Below, one piece after another: positions 33,975 to 45,533 of a stretch of DNA of 64,000 nt. The translations under genes and the position numbers were made by a program. Within the stretch, counting starts at the first letter, position 1. Each line of letters opens with the position of its first letter. Source of the DNA: Lyophyllum atratum. Taxonomy: Eukaryota; Basidiomycota; Agaricomycetes; Agaricales; Lyophyllaceae. A model generated the notes under the pieces. The model ran no database searches, was not told the origin of the DNA, and worked only from the letters and a program-made list of their open reading frames with translations. The stretch spans positions 1-64,000 of the forward strand of contig JACGCN010000009.1 in assembly GCA_014905825.1 (NCBI GenBank), given 5' to 3'.

Positions 33975-36239
33975 ACTGTATTCCCTTGATTCGGGAGACT
34001 TCGATTTCTAGATGCACGATTGAGATAGATAGTAGGGTTATGGAATGTGACCTGGTTTTCCCTTTCCGACTATCTTCTCGTCTTTCTGTCCATCTATGCT
34101 CACTGTGCTACACTTTCCTCTTGACATGCTACTGCTCGCCGGGAGCGGGGCTGACCACCATACTCATTATTAGCGATATCATCCCCGGAAGGTGAGCAGT
34201 CTCTGGAACATAGGTCCGTGCGTCACCTTCTCGCTCTCTTCTGTCTCCTGGGAGTACTTGACTGATTGACATGAAGGGTAATGGAACATAAATGCAAGGG
34301 CTGGATGCTTCCGAACTGCGAGAGCTAGAAATGTTCATCACCCTGCTGCTCGTCTCGTATAAAACAACTTCAATGTGGGAGCTCTTCTCTACGTATCAGG
34401 CCTCGGGGTACTACTGACTTGTATCCTTCCAGCAATGCTACGCCTGCCTGAGCTCAGGGTACGTGGGCGCGTTGGTTTCGTTATGCCCTCAGGCTGACAC
34501 TGCGTGGGGTCTTTGAGATGAAGATCTTGCACGCCTACAACATGAGCGATCTTTATACTAGACGCCTTACGGTTGACCGATCAATACGGCGAAAGCTGTG
34601 TATCTTCCAAGTCGTTACGGGGGTAACGATTGTTGTTGAGGGCGAGCTGCGGGCGGCGTCGGGGTCGATCAAGATTTGGCTAGCTATATTTGCTGTAGAG
34701 TGTCGTAAAGCTGATTCTTGGTATGTGTGTCCCAATTGATGCACGGAGACAGGCACTGATTTGCCATGGCCGAGATACAAGAAAACAACAGCACGTCACT
34801 GTTACGGTATCTGTATCGCTATGTTGTGGTGGATTCCGAACCGCCTGACGTTTCATGTCTTGCTCGAAGGAAGGTAACTTCTCTGACAGGGTGGACGGTT
34901 CAAAGCCAGTAATAGTGCATGTCTGTTCTTCAGCACCACGCATCTTGGGTAAGCATTCTCATTGAATATGAATTGAATTATCTAACATGGTCAACAGGGT
35001 GGGATCCGGCCAACCACTAGAAGATCCCATCAGGATTCAATCTAAAGATGTGTTCTCGAGATCTTCATGCTATAAAGTTCTGCCAACTTTCCGCGTGGGA
35101 CTTGAGCAGGGCTGTACTCCATCCCGCGTATTTATCCTTTTGTGCGCTCGAGAGTCATCAAAGACACTGATACTTCTTAAAATCAACCCCGATGTCCCCT
35201 TCTTCACTGGCACTAAGAAACATCGAGGCCTTCGATGGTCCATTCGGCGATCGTCTTCCTCAATAGTCTTAGTACTCTCGGGCTCACCAAATACTCCCGC
35301 TGAACCCAGAACTTAGTGCTTTCATCGAAACTGGGAAAATCCGCCTTCCTATGGCACGCAAACGCTTGATCTCGGGATTACAACACGACAGCGAGCAAAC
35401 AACGATCCTCCTACTAGGCGCGCTCCATCTACACCGCGATGCTGCCCACGTGTTCTTCCGTGCGATGATCACAACGGGGCGCAGTGGACTGAGTGGGTGA
35501 AGTACGCATAGCCCACACTGCCTTTCTGTGTTCGATAAACTCCGCCTCATCATGGAACTGATGAGACTCATGATCCCTGATTCGCAGCGCAGAAGGTTGT
35601 CCTTGCGATCATCAGTCTGGTATTCGGAATTTGCCTGAAATTCTTTCGTCGGCCACTTCGCGACGCCGCATCTTGTACCATCTCGCTAGATATTGCTCTT
35701 GAAAGATTTATTCCTGCGACAGACCCGAGATGCTAGATCGCGAAAACTTCACCTTTGAAGCGGGAAAATTACTACATACTCTGATTGGCATCATCTTTCT
35801 GAGCTTTTTGGCATCTCCGTAGATGTCCGCGAGAATGCTGATGGCGCTCGGCAGGGATCAAGAAGAGTGAAACGATTGGTCAGGCTCATAGCTTTCAGGA
35901 TGAATCGAAATATCAGAATGCCATGCTGTAAGTTGGGCCTTGGATTCTGTGAGTCCATCGACACATCTTTGATGAATTCCCAGCGGTGTTCCACCGCCTA
36001 ACACTACTACTCTCCAGAACCCCGACTTCACCGAGGGTCAAATGATTATCGACTCAGCGACATCACAAGAACGGAGGGCAAGATAACCCATGCTTTGCCA
36101 TTTTGTGACGGGATCTGTAACTATCCTCGCCATCAAGATGTCGAATACGGATATCTTAAGCTCATAAAAGGTGTCTCTGCACCTAGTTTCCTCCTGCTGC
36201 TGAAATCTCGTCTCTCCTCTCCACGTGGTGGGGAAAACC
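33975..36239. other. 2.3 kb without a recognisable gene
   Basis: Many short frames on both strands. The stretch 35290-35500 reads ELSAFIETGKIRLPMARKRL and LHLHRDAAHVFFRAMI in one frame and looks like former coding DNA, but stops surround it and I cannot name it. The rest shows nothing. Confidence 0.4.
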
Positions 36240-37880
36240 ATGGGCGCCACATTCCTTCCCTTCGCTATTGTTCTTTTAATTCATCTCCCATATTTCGCTG
36301 CTGCCTACACATGGAAACTGGAAACACCGCCAGTCCAATGTGCCAATTTCACCATTTCTGTGTCCGGCTCTGATGGAAAACCACCGTATCGTGTTTTACT
36401 TGTCCCAACGAGTCGCATACCCGATGGTCAGCAGAACGACCCACGGGATATTGTCGACCAGTCATTTTTTGGCGAAGCTAAAAGTGTCAGCCTTCAGCTC
36501 GAATATCCAGCTGGCTCCCGATTCGTAGCTGTGGTGAGTCCTTTGTATACATCACATTCCTCGGAACAGGGTTTCAATTGCATTGCTCCTCTGGATGGAA
36601 ATGCGAGCGGCTTCGCCCCAGTTCAATGCGTTACTCTTGCATGTAGCGCCTTCCCCCTTCCTTACCACTACATTCCATAGAACGAGCAGCTCATTCAGTC
36701 CATGATAGGTCAGCGATGCGACGGGGTTCAACTCCGGAGGAACAAGCACCACCATTGAGGTCGGCCCCTCGGCTGACAGCGCTTGTTTTGATGCAGGAGC
36801 AAAATCCCCCGCCGCGTTCTTCTTCAACACTGCACCTACAAATCAAATATTACAATGTACCCCTACCACAAGTCAATGGGTGAGTTCAGTCCGTTTTACA
36901 TCGTCACCATGCTTACACATCTCAGAACACCCGACTTCCTTGGGATCATACTCGGCGGCCAATCCTTCACAATTCCTCAATCTCAAATCACGGATGTGGA
37001 TTCCCAGGGTACAGGTTTCTCTTGGACGCCTTCTCTTCGTAGCACAACGGATCTCATCATCGTCGGCGGAGACAGCCGAGGAAACGGAACGGGGGGCAGA
37101 TCATTTTTCTCCATAAAACCTGGGCCTAATAACTGTATCAATGATCTCAGCCCCAGCTCTACCGCAGGGAGTCCCGCAGGCGCACCCTACACGACTGGCA
37201 CCTCGATCACCAGTACGAGCAGCAGCGCTAGCGTCGGTGGTTCAGTCCCGACTAACTCACTTGCTTCTTCTGTGGGAAGCCACCGCGGCGGCCCCAACAT
37301 TGGAGCAATAGTGGGTGGCGTTGTTGGCGGCGTCTCCTTGGTCATTATGGTTGTACTTCTTATCCTGTTAAATCGCCGTTCGCGCAACCACAAGAAACCA
37401 AAGATCGACCTCATCGATTCCGACATTGGACATGAAACGTACCGAGACGCCCAGGGAAAGATCGAAAGCACTTTCCCAGGACGCTACTTGCCCGTACCGT
37501 TCTCCTTACCACCCTCTACAGTCGCCTCAACGTACAGTGGAGAATTTAGCGATGTTGGCCCTGGATCAGATCGACCGTTTTCCGGCCATACTATGACCAG
37601 TCGGAGCGGAACTCTAGAGTATGCCAATACTGATGGAAGCTCGTCGTTATCAGGGACCGGGAGGAAGGGGCTCTTGAGACAAATGCGGTCGGTGAATGTC
37701 CTCCAGGATGATGAAGCGGGTCCGGGTGAACCGCATGACGCATTGGAGAAACTGCAAATAGTAGAGACCCCGGTTAACATCATTCAACACGATGATGCGG
37801 GGCCAAGTAAACGACCTACCGATCGAAGGGACGTCCAGACCATCGAACTTCCACCAGCGTACACCAATATCCAGCAGTGA
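36240..37880 (+). CDS. secreted/single-pass membrane protein with Ig-like ectodomain
   Basis: Common basidiomycete surface-protein plan of unknown function. The signal peptide MGATFLPFAIVLLIHLPYFA is followed by VQCANFTISVSGSDGKPPYR and a beta-rich domain, then a second related domain (QCTPTTSQW..., GTGFSWTPSLRSTTDLIIVG, GGDSRGNGTGGRSFF). A Ser/Thr/Gly stalk leads to one membrane segment, GAIVGGVVGGVSLVIMVVLL, with a basic stop-transfer RRSRNHKK and a cytosolic tail of about 150 residues ending ELPPAYTNIQQ. The tail repeats a short phrase (VNVLQDDEAGP and VNIIQHDDAGP). Two introns (36536 to about 36708, and about 36884-36926). The start is the first ATG of the signal peptide. Confidence 0.87.
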
Positions 37881-39619
37881 CGGTCGGGTTCGCGGTCTCT
37901 CCTTCGACGTATACTTGACAGGGCGGGCTTCCTTTTCATTGTTGTTTTCTGTCTTTCCCGTTGAGTGTGCACGTTCTCAGTTCATTCTATCTCACCCACG
38001 TCTTCGTTCCCTGAGTCATGGATTAAACCCTTCCCCTTTTCTCGCGTTATATATGATGAGAGTGGCCTTGCTTACGAATCCTGCGTTTGAGACACAGTAA
38101 ATCAATACGTCGGGCTTCGTCACATACCTTAGTTCCTAGAATCCATCACATATTGTAAAATTCTCCGTTCGGATAACATTTCGCACAAGGTCCTTGTCGA
38201 CGATGGCGCAGGAGAGCTCTTGGAGAAGGATATGGGGCATTTCTACTCGTTCAGAGAGATTAGACTCATCGTAAAATGTTCTGACTGTGATAAGTACTAG
38301 AGGCGGTTGCAACTTGCCTCAACTTGCTTGGGAGCCTTTGGGAGCTTGGTTGATTGGATCCGAGCGGCCGCCGGCGAAATCCCGGTAGTGTTTCGCAAGG
38401 CCCCGCTGTCCTCTTTTCTCTTACCTTGACTTTTTTCCTAGTCGTAGTGCATATCCATATCGGTGTCGTGATTTCTGGCGATGCTCGAGTTGAAGTAACG
38501 TGTTGGTGGAAAACTAACGGAAAACGGGACTTGCTGTGTGGCGATTCACATTGTTTGGCATCCAAGGGAACAACAAACGGCTGACCACCAACACACATCA
38601 TTATGTCAGTGGTCATAACCTTCATCTTACGGTTGTTTTCGCGAACCAGAGTTCAGGGCTTCCGACCTTACGCTTCTTCAAAGCCACTTCAAAGCTTCAT
38701 CATATATCCGGGCGATATCTAGACAATTGCGGGTTTAAGCTTGGATACGGTGCTCTTTTGATCCTTAGCGTACCACCGTTCAGGCGTCTGGTTTCAACGC
38801 GGTCTATACGCTTGTCATCGCAGTAAGTCGTCCGTTCTGACAGATATTGACACTTGTGATGTTCGATATCTTGTCTTAGTTCCGCACTCAGTCTCGACAT
38901 CGTCGGGTCCAGTGGACGGAAGCTATCCGTCGAAAGTTACCGAACTGGGACGCCCGATTCCACCCCAGTCATCGAAACGGTGGCTCTACAACCGGTCACG
39001 AACCTTTCTGGGCAATGTCAGTGCCCCCGTCATCGCGATTCATGTCAAGGCTGTCTGGGAGCGAAGGAATCTAGGCTCTACGTGGTCTAGAGCGACATTA
39101 TGGTTCAACGTCTGGATGTTGTCCTGAGGCTGATGTATAGTGGATTCGCCTTCCAGAATACACTCCGCACATATTTCTGTGTTCGAGTCTGACATACAAA
39201 ACTACTCCATTAGGTGGCTTCGATGTTTGACGCTTCGAAGGACTACAACATGGCCACTCAGATGCCGCTGCGCCGTCACCTATATATCCTTGCCCAGGTG
39301 ACATCCAGCCTACTTCTGCCAATGTGAGTCGTCACTTGATCAACATGAGGCGTCCATATGTTCTGTGACGTCACTCGACGTCAACAGCAAAACAATGCCA
39401 TTCAGCTGATCTGTTCGAAGTCAAGGTACTCCACTCATGATTTCATTATGTTTGATAGGCCACTATTTTTGTTTCCGGCCGTCGATACGCCGTTTCTGAC
39501 AGGGATGATTCTTCGCAATTTATCCATGTCGAGTGGACGGACAAGTTGCTCGCAGAACGACATACCACAATGAACCGAATAACGCGTTTCTTTTCCCACA
39601 CGGAGCATCTCGAAAAAGA
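37881..39619. other. 1.7 kb without a recognisable gene
   Basis: Short frames only. 38870-39090 reads VSTSSGPVDGSYPSKVTELG with neighbouring stops and could be a decayed exon. Otherwise nothing beyond the promoter of the first DUF2235 gene. Confidence 0.4.
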
Positions 39620-39626
39620 TATAAAT
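39620..39626 (+). promoter_or_regulatory. TATA box of DUF2235 gene A
   Basis: TATAAAT 47 bases upstream of the ATG at 39667. Gene B has a TATATAA at nearly the same distance. Confidence 0.5.
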
Positions 39627-39666
39627 CGACGAGCCCAAGTCTCTCCATGCTTTTTTGACCATAACC

Positions 39667-41811
39667 ATGTCGTCCCCTGGACAAAACAATGCGAATCACG
39701 TTCTGGAGAAATCAACCGGATCTTCCCAGAGTGACAACGCTACAGTCATCGACGATACAGATGGTGGATCGATTGAATTTCCCAAGTCGATCCCTAGCAC
39801 GCTGCCTACGGAAGAATCCCCGTCTCGTAATTTAGTACTGTGCTTCGACGGGACAGGCGACCAGTGGGTGATTTGATTACGCTCTACATTCTCGCTAACA
39901 AATGCTTGTAGATTCGATGCCGATGCAAGTGTTCCGTATCCACTTCACCGGAGGTTTCTCATACTGTAATTCACAGAACTCAAACATCGTCGAATTCTTC
40001 ACCATGCTCAAGAAAGATGACATGGAGGAGCAGTTGGTATATTATCAGGTACGTCGTTTTGCTATACCACTAGCTCGAGCAAGACCCTGTGTTTGAGACC
40101 CGTTTTGTAGGCCGGCATCGGTACCTACTTCTCTCCAGAGATCGCGACACCTCTGGCTGCTAAAATATCGAAGGTATGCTGTTCCGAAGCATTCTTTGGA
40201 TGTTTGGATCAATTAATGCCTGTCTAGGCGATGGACGAAGCTATTGCGTGGAATTTGTCCGCTCACGTTATGGGTAAGGCATTGTTAGCCTCGGGGATCT
40301 CTAAGTGCTAAGTCTGTCTAGATGGCTACGAGTTCCTTATGCAACATTGTGAGTTGATCGACAACTCGTCGCGCATCCTATAATAATTTCGCACAGACCA
40401 AGCAGGAGACCGCATCTGCATTTTCGGCTTCTCTCGAGGTGCCTATACGGCACGCGCCCTTGCTGGGATGATTCACAAAGTTTGTTCCCAAGGACCCAAC
40501 TACATGCGCGATCGTTCTCACACAGTCGTCGTTTAGGTCGGCTTGCTTCCTGCGAGCAACAAGCAGCAAGTACCTTTCGCCTATAAGATGTACGAAGACG
40601 GCACCAAGTGGGGTTGGAAGCAATCCGATCTGTTTAAGAAGGCATTCTCCGTCGACGTCCCTATTGAGTTTCTGGGTGTATGGTGCGTCTAGAATCCACA
40701 CAAGAACGAAAATCTTGATGCGGTACCGAAATGACCTTGGGTTACAGGGATTCGGTCAATTCCGTAGGCCTCGTCGCAGGCCGTCGCTTGCCGTTCACGA
40801 CATCGAATACTATCATCCGCAAATTCAGGCATGCGATCGCACTCGACGAGCGCCGTATCAAGTTCCAGACTAACGTGTGGAACCGTCCCGACGAAAAAGA
40901 GAAAATGAAAGGAGTCAAAGGACAGAAGCCCGATGTCGCCCGAAAGAAGAAGAAGAAAGACAGGATGTTGAAAAAGCTGCGTAAGTTTGAGAAGAAGCAT
41001 TCCGTGGATACGGATGAGCCGACGGACGTCAAGGAGGTGGGCAGAGCCTTGTCTGACCTGACTCGATTGTTACGACTTATCGTTCTTTCCCAGGTTTGGT
41101 TCACTGGATGTCATTGCGGTACGTCCCAAAAGTGTGCTCTGTGCTTAGACTGATAAGGTGAAACATCCAGATGTCGGTGGTGGCTCCGTCAAAAATGGTG
41201 TCCTGCACAGCCTCGCCCGCATCCCGCTTCGTTGGATGGTACGCGAGTGCTTCAAAGCCAAGACTGGGATAGTCTTCACCTGCGAAGGACTACGCGAAAT
41301 TGGGCTGGATCCGACGTCTCTCTACGACCCATCAGTGCCATTCGACGATCAAGAAGTACGAGATCGCCCACCTGCGCTCCCCATCGACGGCATGTACGTT
41401 CAGCGCATCCCGCCGAACCCTAAAAAGCTGCCCAAACCAGAGCGTAAGAAGGCGAAACAGGAGAGGAAGAAGCAGAGGATCGCTGAGCAGTCTTTCTCCG
41501 AGGAGGAGCATGAGAGGCTCGACGCCCTCTCTCCGATCTACGACCAGCTTAAGCTCTCGCCTATGTGGTGGCTACTCGAGTACCTCCCGTTGACACAGCG
41601 GTACCAACAAGACGACAACACGTGGGTGACACGCAGGCGTTTGAACCGCGGGAAACCCCGAGTCATTCCACACCAGGAGAAGAATGAGGTCCTGGTTCAT
41701 CGGAGCGTCAAGATGCGCATGGACGCACAGTATGAGGATGGGGAGAAGTACGTGCCTCAGGCGTCCTTCGAAGAGGCGCGAAAGCGCGGTTTGTTGAGAT
41801 TCGTTGATTGA
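39667..41811 (+). CDS. DUF2235 alpha/beta hydrolase (Tle1-like), copy A
   Basis: Starts MSSPGQNNANHVLEKSTGSS and reaches the first family block RNLVLCFDGTGDQ. A 13-base microexon (39912-39924, FDAD) follows, then NSNIVEFFTMLKKDD, AGIGTYFSPEIATPL, AIAWNLSAHVMDGYEFLMQH and the nucleophile elbow ICIFGFSRGAYTARALAGMI, with Ser in GFSRG. Next come VPFAYKMYEDGTKWGWKQSD, VPIEFLGVWDSVNSVGL (catalytic Asp region), FRHAIALDERRIKFQTNVW, WFTGCHCDVGGGSVKNG (His region) and LARIPLRWMVRECFKA. A long C-terminal extension ends RGLLRFVD. A Lys-rich insert (about 40940-41010) precedes the His block. The intron after the microexon has a GC donor (39925). Characterised bacterial relatives are phospholipases; here a lipid hydrolase role is only inferred. 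No signal peptide. Confidence 0.88.
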
Positions 41812-42358
41812 GTAGGTTGTTTTGTCGTCGACTATGCTTCATTATCGATCTGTAATTGTGTATCGGTCGTACTGTATATCGCCGTTTGCGTCTGTAGCTC
41901 TTTATTCTCAACTTCTCATGCTGAACGTCCCGGAACTGGCAGACCTGCCTAAACATAGCGATAAGATAAGATAAATGCTGAAACTACTTAGCACCGCCAC
42001 AATTGTAACTTGCGCGTCACCTTCAACGACTCAGCCGATCATTCACAACTCCCAGAACATCCTGGTTCTACTCATTTGGCAGGACTATGATATCTCCTCC
42101 CTCTCTCGTCAGCTGCGAATTCCTGGAAGATACTATCGTCACAGCTTTCGATCGACCGACTCCACTCGCAATTCTACCTTGCTCTTCCTCAACACGGAGA
42201 TTAATTGCTTCCGGACCTCCGATGTCTGACATGGAATATCATGATACCTTTCTCTTGTCAAGCGCATATACAGATCAAATGACCGTGGAGCACCATAAAA
42301 CGCGTTCCAGTTGAACCGAATAGCGCGCGTGAATTTCCCTCATGGAGCGCGTCGCGAG

Positions 42359-42365
42359 TATATAA
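42359..42365 (+). promoter_or_regulatory. TATA box of DUF2235 gene B
   Basis: TATATAA 57 bases upstream of the ATG at 42416, in GCGAGTATATAACTCC. This promoter region is repeated in inverted orientation at about 55500-55620. Confidence 0.5.
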
Positions 42366-42415
42366 CTCCACAGGCATTCTTTACCGCCTCCTCACTCACC
42401 CAATCGCATATAAAC

Positions 42416-44457
42416 ATGCCAAACTTACCCACAGGAACGAAGCATCTTCACGACGCATCCATCGGATCTATCCCGAGCGACAATGCGACAATGATCGATG
42501 ATAGGTCTGACGATTCTTGTAAATTTCCGAACTGTATCCCAACGCGCAGGCCTGGTCGCAACCTCATACTCTGCTTCGATGGGACGGGAGATCAGTAAGT
42601 CATTCCAAGTAAAGCTTTGTTACACCGATGCTAAGGAAGATTCAGGTTTGACTTCGATGTGGGTGGCTCGAATCCTGGCAGATCATGGTATCTCATACAT
42701 CCTTCACAGAATTCAAATATCGTGGAGTTCTTCGGGCTACTAAAAAAAGAAGACATCGATCAGCAAAGGGTTTATTACCAAGTACGTCGCCGTCGCCCGT
42801 AACAAGCTCACGAGCATCGAAATCGAGGTTTTCTCATCAGGCAGGAATTGGCACGTACTGCTCTCCCGCCATCGCCAGTCCTTTGAAAGCCAAGATAGCA
42901 AAAGTCCGCGATGTCGTCACCCACCCAGACCTGGAATACTGATATCCTCGATGCGCAGGTACTGGACCTAGCCATAGCATGGAACCTGTCGGCTCATGTC
43001 ATGGGTAACACGAACTTGTCCTTCCGCGATAAACCTCGTTGAAACCCCACCAGATGGATACGAGTTCCTGATGCAGAACTGTGAGTCCGCAAAGCCAAGC
43101 ATTCTATTCGCTAACGGCTGCCTTCAGATCGAGAAGGCGACCGTATCTGCATATTCGGTTTCTCCAGAGGCGCCTACACTGCTCGTTGCCTTGCTGGAAT
43201 GATATACAAGGTATTCATTTTCATGTCTAACTAGATATATGTCAAACCGACATGTCTCCGTCAGGTGGGCCTGCTCCCGGTGTCCAATCGCCAACAGGTC
43301 CCCTTCGCGTATAAGATGTACGAAGATATCACTCGCGGGGAACAATCCAGAGCCTTCAAGAAGACGTTCTCGATGGACGTTCCCATTGAATTCCTCGGCC
43401 TGTGGTGCGTCTATTTGGATATCTTGGACGATGTTAAGGCCCTAATCCTGACCCCTACCTCAACGCTACCTGTGAAACAGGGACACCGTCAACTCCGTCG
43501 GCCAATTTTCTAACGGTCGAGGTCAGCCAATCGAATCTTCCTACAGCATCATTCGGACCTTCAGGCATGCAGTTGCCCTCGACGAACGGCGGATCAAGTT
43601 TCAGACGAACCTATGGAACCGCGCGAAGGACGCGAAGCTACGTCCAACAACATCTGACGGTTCCGAGGAGAATCGTCACACGCGAAAGCCTGGTTCGGTC
43701 GATATCCAGGAGGTACATGGATCCCCACTGATTAATCAGAGCTCATCACTTATCATCTTCGCTCAGGTTTGGTTTGCTGGTTGCCACTGTGGTACGTTCC
43801 GCCTGGCACACCTCCTTTCTCCTTCGTTTCTTGACGTACCTCGTTTTCGAAGACGTCGGTGGGGGCTCCGTTAAAAATGGTACCCAGCACAGTCTCGCGC
43901 GCATCCCACTTCGGTGGATGGTCCGGGAATGTTTTAAGGCCGAGAGCGGTATCATCTTCATCTCGGAGGCGCTGCGCGCCATCGGGATGGATCTTGCCAC
44001 GCTGTACCCGGAGGTCAAGCCCCGTCGGCCGTCGCTCCCCGTGCTCACCGACATGCACATTCGGCGCGTCCCACCCGGCGCGAAGGGGCGCAAGCCGACC
44101 AAGGAGAACGCCTGTGCCGAGAAACACGCGGACATGGACAAGTCGGAGGAAGAGCACGAGCGGCTGGACGCGCTATCGCCAAAGTACGACCAGCTCAGGC
44201 TCGCGCCGGTGTGGTGGATCCTTGAGCTTGTGCCTGCGAAGCATAGGTATCAGAGGGAGGATGATATGTGGGCTTCGCATCGGTGCGTCCATATTGGAAG
44301 GGGCCGTTCGATTCCGAAGCAGGAGGCGACGCGGATCATGATCCATCGGAGCGTCAAGATGCGCATGGATGCGGAATATGCGGACGGGAAGAAGTATACG
44401 CCGAAGGCGTCGTTTGAAGTGGCAGCTGAACATGATAATGTCGAATGGGTCGACTGA
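42416..44457 (+). CDS. DUF2235 alpha/beta hydrolase (Tle1-like), copy B
   Basis: Closest relative of copy A, 600 bases downstream in the same orientation. Start MPNLPTGTKHLHDASIGSIP; then RNLILCFDGTGDQ, the 13-base microexon (42646-42658, FDFD, normal GT donor), SNIVEFFGLLKKEDIDQQRV, AGIGTYCSPAIASPLKAKIA, LAIAWNLSAHVMDGYEFLMQ, the Ser elbow ICIFGFSRGAYTARCLAGMI, VPFAYKMYEDITRGEQSRAF, IEFLGLWDTVNSVGQ, FRHAVALDERRIKFQTNLWN, VWFAGCHCDVGGGSVKNGTQ and MVRECFKAESGIIFISEALR. It ends EHDNVEWVD (stop 44455-44457). About ten exons. It lacks the Lys-rich insert of copy A. Catalytic Ser, Asp and His regions are all present, so it is probably active. A partial further copy lies immediately downstream. Confidence 0.88.
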
Positions 44458-44837
44458 GTTCGTAGTGATGAGGCGCGATCACTTGCGTCGAGCTCGGCTT
44501 CGTGTGTCAATCCATTTATTACCTGTATCTATATTGTGTCAACAGAGGAATACTCTGTATGGCCATTCGCCTGTGGATGACGTATGTCTTGAAGATTAAC
44601 AGAACCGTGACGCATTTCCGTAGCCTATTATTCTTCTTCGACAAACCCAAGTACTGGCATTGCACACGTCTCATAATAACCAACTTCTGCACCTAAGGAG
44701 CGTTGAAGGTGAGACAAGGACAGTTCACGCATGCCACATCTAAGTAGGGATCCAGATCACAAGAACGTACGTCGACATGCATATCCTGCGCGTCCCGCCC
44801 GGGGCGAAGGGGCTTAACCCGACCAAGGAGAACGCGT
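44458..44837 (+). pseudogene. 3' flank of gene B and first part of a truncated third DUF2235 copy
   Basis: 44458-44766 is gene B 3' flank, repeated at 50860-51104. At CACAAGAA (44762-44769) the sequence switches abruptly to mid-gene coding DNA: 44775-44837 reads DMHILRVPPGAKGLNPTKEN, matching gene B 44050-44110 (DMHIRRVPPGAKGRKPTKEN). It then breaks off. The rest of the fragment reappears beyond the transposon at 50572. About 128 bases (44838-44965) between fragment and target duplication match nothing in gene B and are unexplained. Confidence 0.75.
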
Positions 44838-44965
44838 TGGAACAGGGCATACTGCCCTCCACGAGGCATGGTCCGTGCTACGAACGAGTATATATACAGG
44901 CGTGTACGTACAGATACAGCATCCAATCCACAACCAGTCCGTCCTGTCGAGACTCACGTCTCCAG

Positions 44966-44976
44966 CGTGCGCTGAG
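44966..44976. repeat. 11-base target site duplication, left
   Basis: CGTGCGCTGAG, identical to 50572-50582. The two copies directly flank the inverted-repeat ends of the element. Confidence 0.85.
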
Positions 44977-45016
44977 GGCACAGGAAAATCGCCGTGGCAG
45001 TCGCACGCAAGCGTGC
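44977..45016 (+). repeat. left terminal inverted repeat
   Basis: Begins GGCACAGGAAAA, then GCCGTGGCA and, after ten bases, GCAAGCGTGC. Pairs with 50532-50571. Confidence 0.8.
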
Positions 45017-45202
45017 CACTAGCGTGCAAGCGTGGCACGCTAGTGTCTGTAGATGTAGGCGGGGATCCGGGTGTAGGGACATCTTATCACTTATATATGA
45101 CTCGGAGAGGGTGTATAGACTACCTACCACGATTATCAAAGCTAGATTTCTGTTCAGAAAGCTCGTCGAGGCTCCCGAATCGACGTCAAAAACTGGCTTG
45201 CA

Positions 45203-45400
45203 CGCTAGCACAGCCACATTCGCACGTTACCTGCACGGCACTGCACGTTACCTGCACGGCACTGCACGCTAGGTGCACGGCACTGCACGCTAGCTGCACG
45301 TCAATGCACGCAAGTGCACGTCAATGCACGCGAGTGCACGTCAATGCACGTCAATGCACGCGAGTGCACGCTGAGCACGTCAATGCACGCGAGTGCATGC
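45203..45400 (+). repeat. left subterminal array of GCACG words
   Basis: About fifteen GCACG copies, most in the form TGCACG, spaced roughly 10-19 bases (for example TGCACGGCAC, TGCACGTCAA, TGCACGCGAG). By analogy with other DNA transposons these are probable transposase binding sites. The GCM domain of the encoded protein makes this attractive because animal GCM proteins bind a GC-rich octamer, but the link is inference. Confidence 0.75.
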
Positions 45401-45533
45401 TGATGACAGTGAAGAGTTGCTTGTGAGGCCCGGGGTCGATCCAAGCCCTCGATCGTGTGGTCTGACCCAATGATCAGCGCTCAGCCACGTCAGGTTCAGG
45501 TTCGTTCGTTCCTGCATTCCCTTATCAACAGCC

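Noticed and set aside
34129..35571. Possible gene relics between GLTP and the Ig-like membrane protein.
   Set aside because: Frames are short, interrupted on both strands and carry no family motif I can name.
36225..36240. Upstream start for the Ig-like membrane protein at 36225.
   Set aside because: It is a GTG codon; the ATG at 36240 begins directly with a good signal peptide.
39667..44457. Horizontal transfer of DUF2235 genes from bacteria because characterised relatives are type VI secretion effectors.
   Set aside because: The genes have many fungal-type introns shared between copies, and the family is widespread in basidiomycetes; nothing here points to recent transfer.
45203..45400. 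CRISPR-like array of short repeats.
   Set aside because: The repeat word is only about 5-6 bases with irregular spacing, lies in a eukaryotic transposon end and has a counterpart at the other end.
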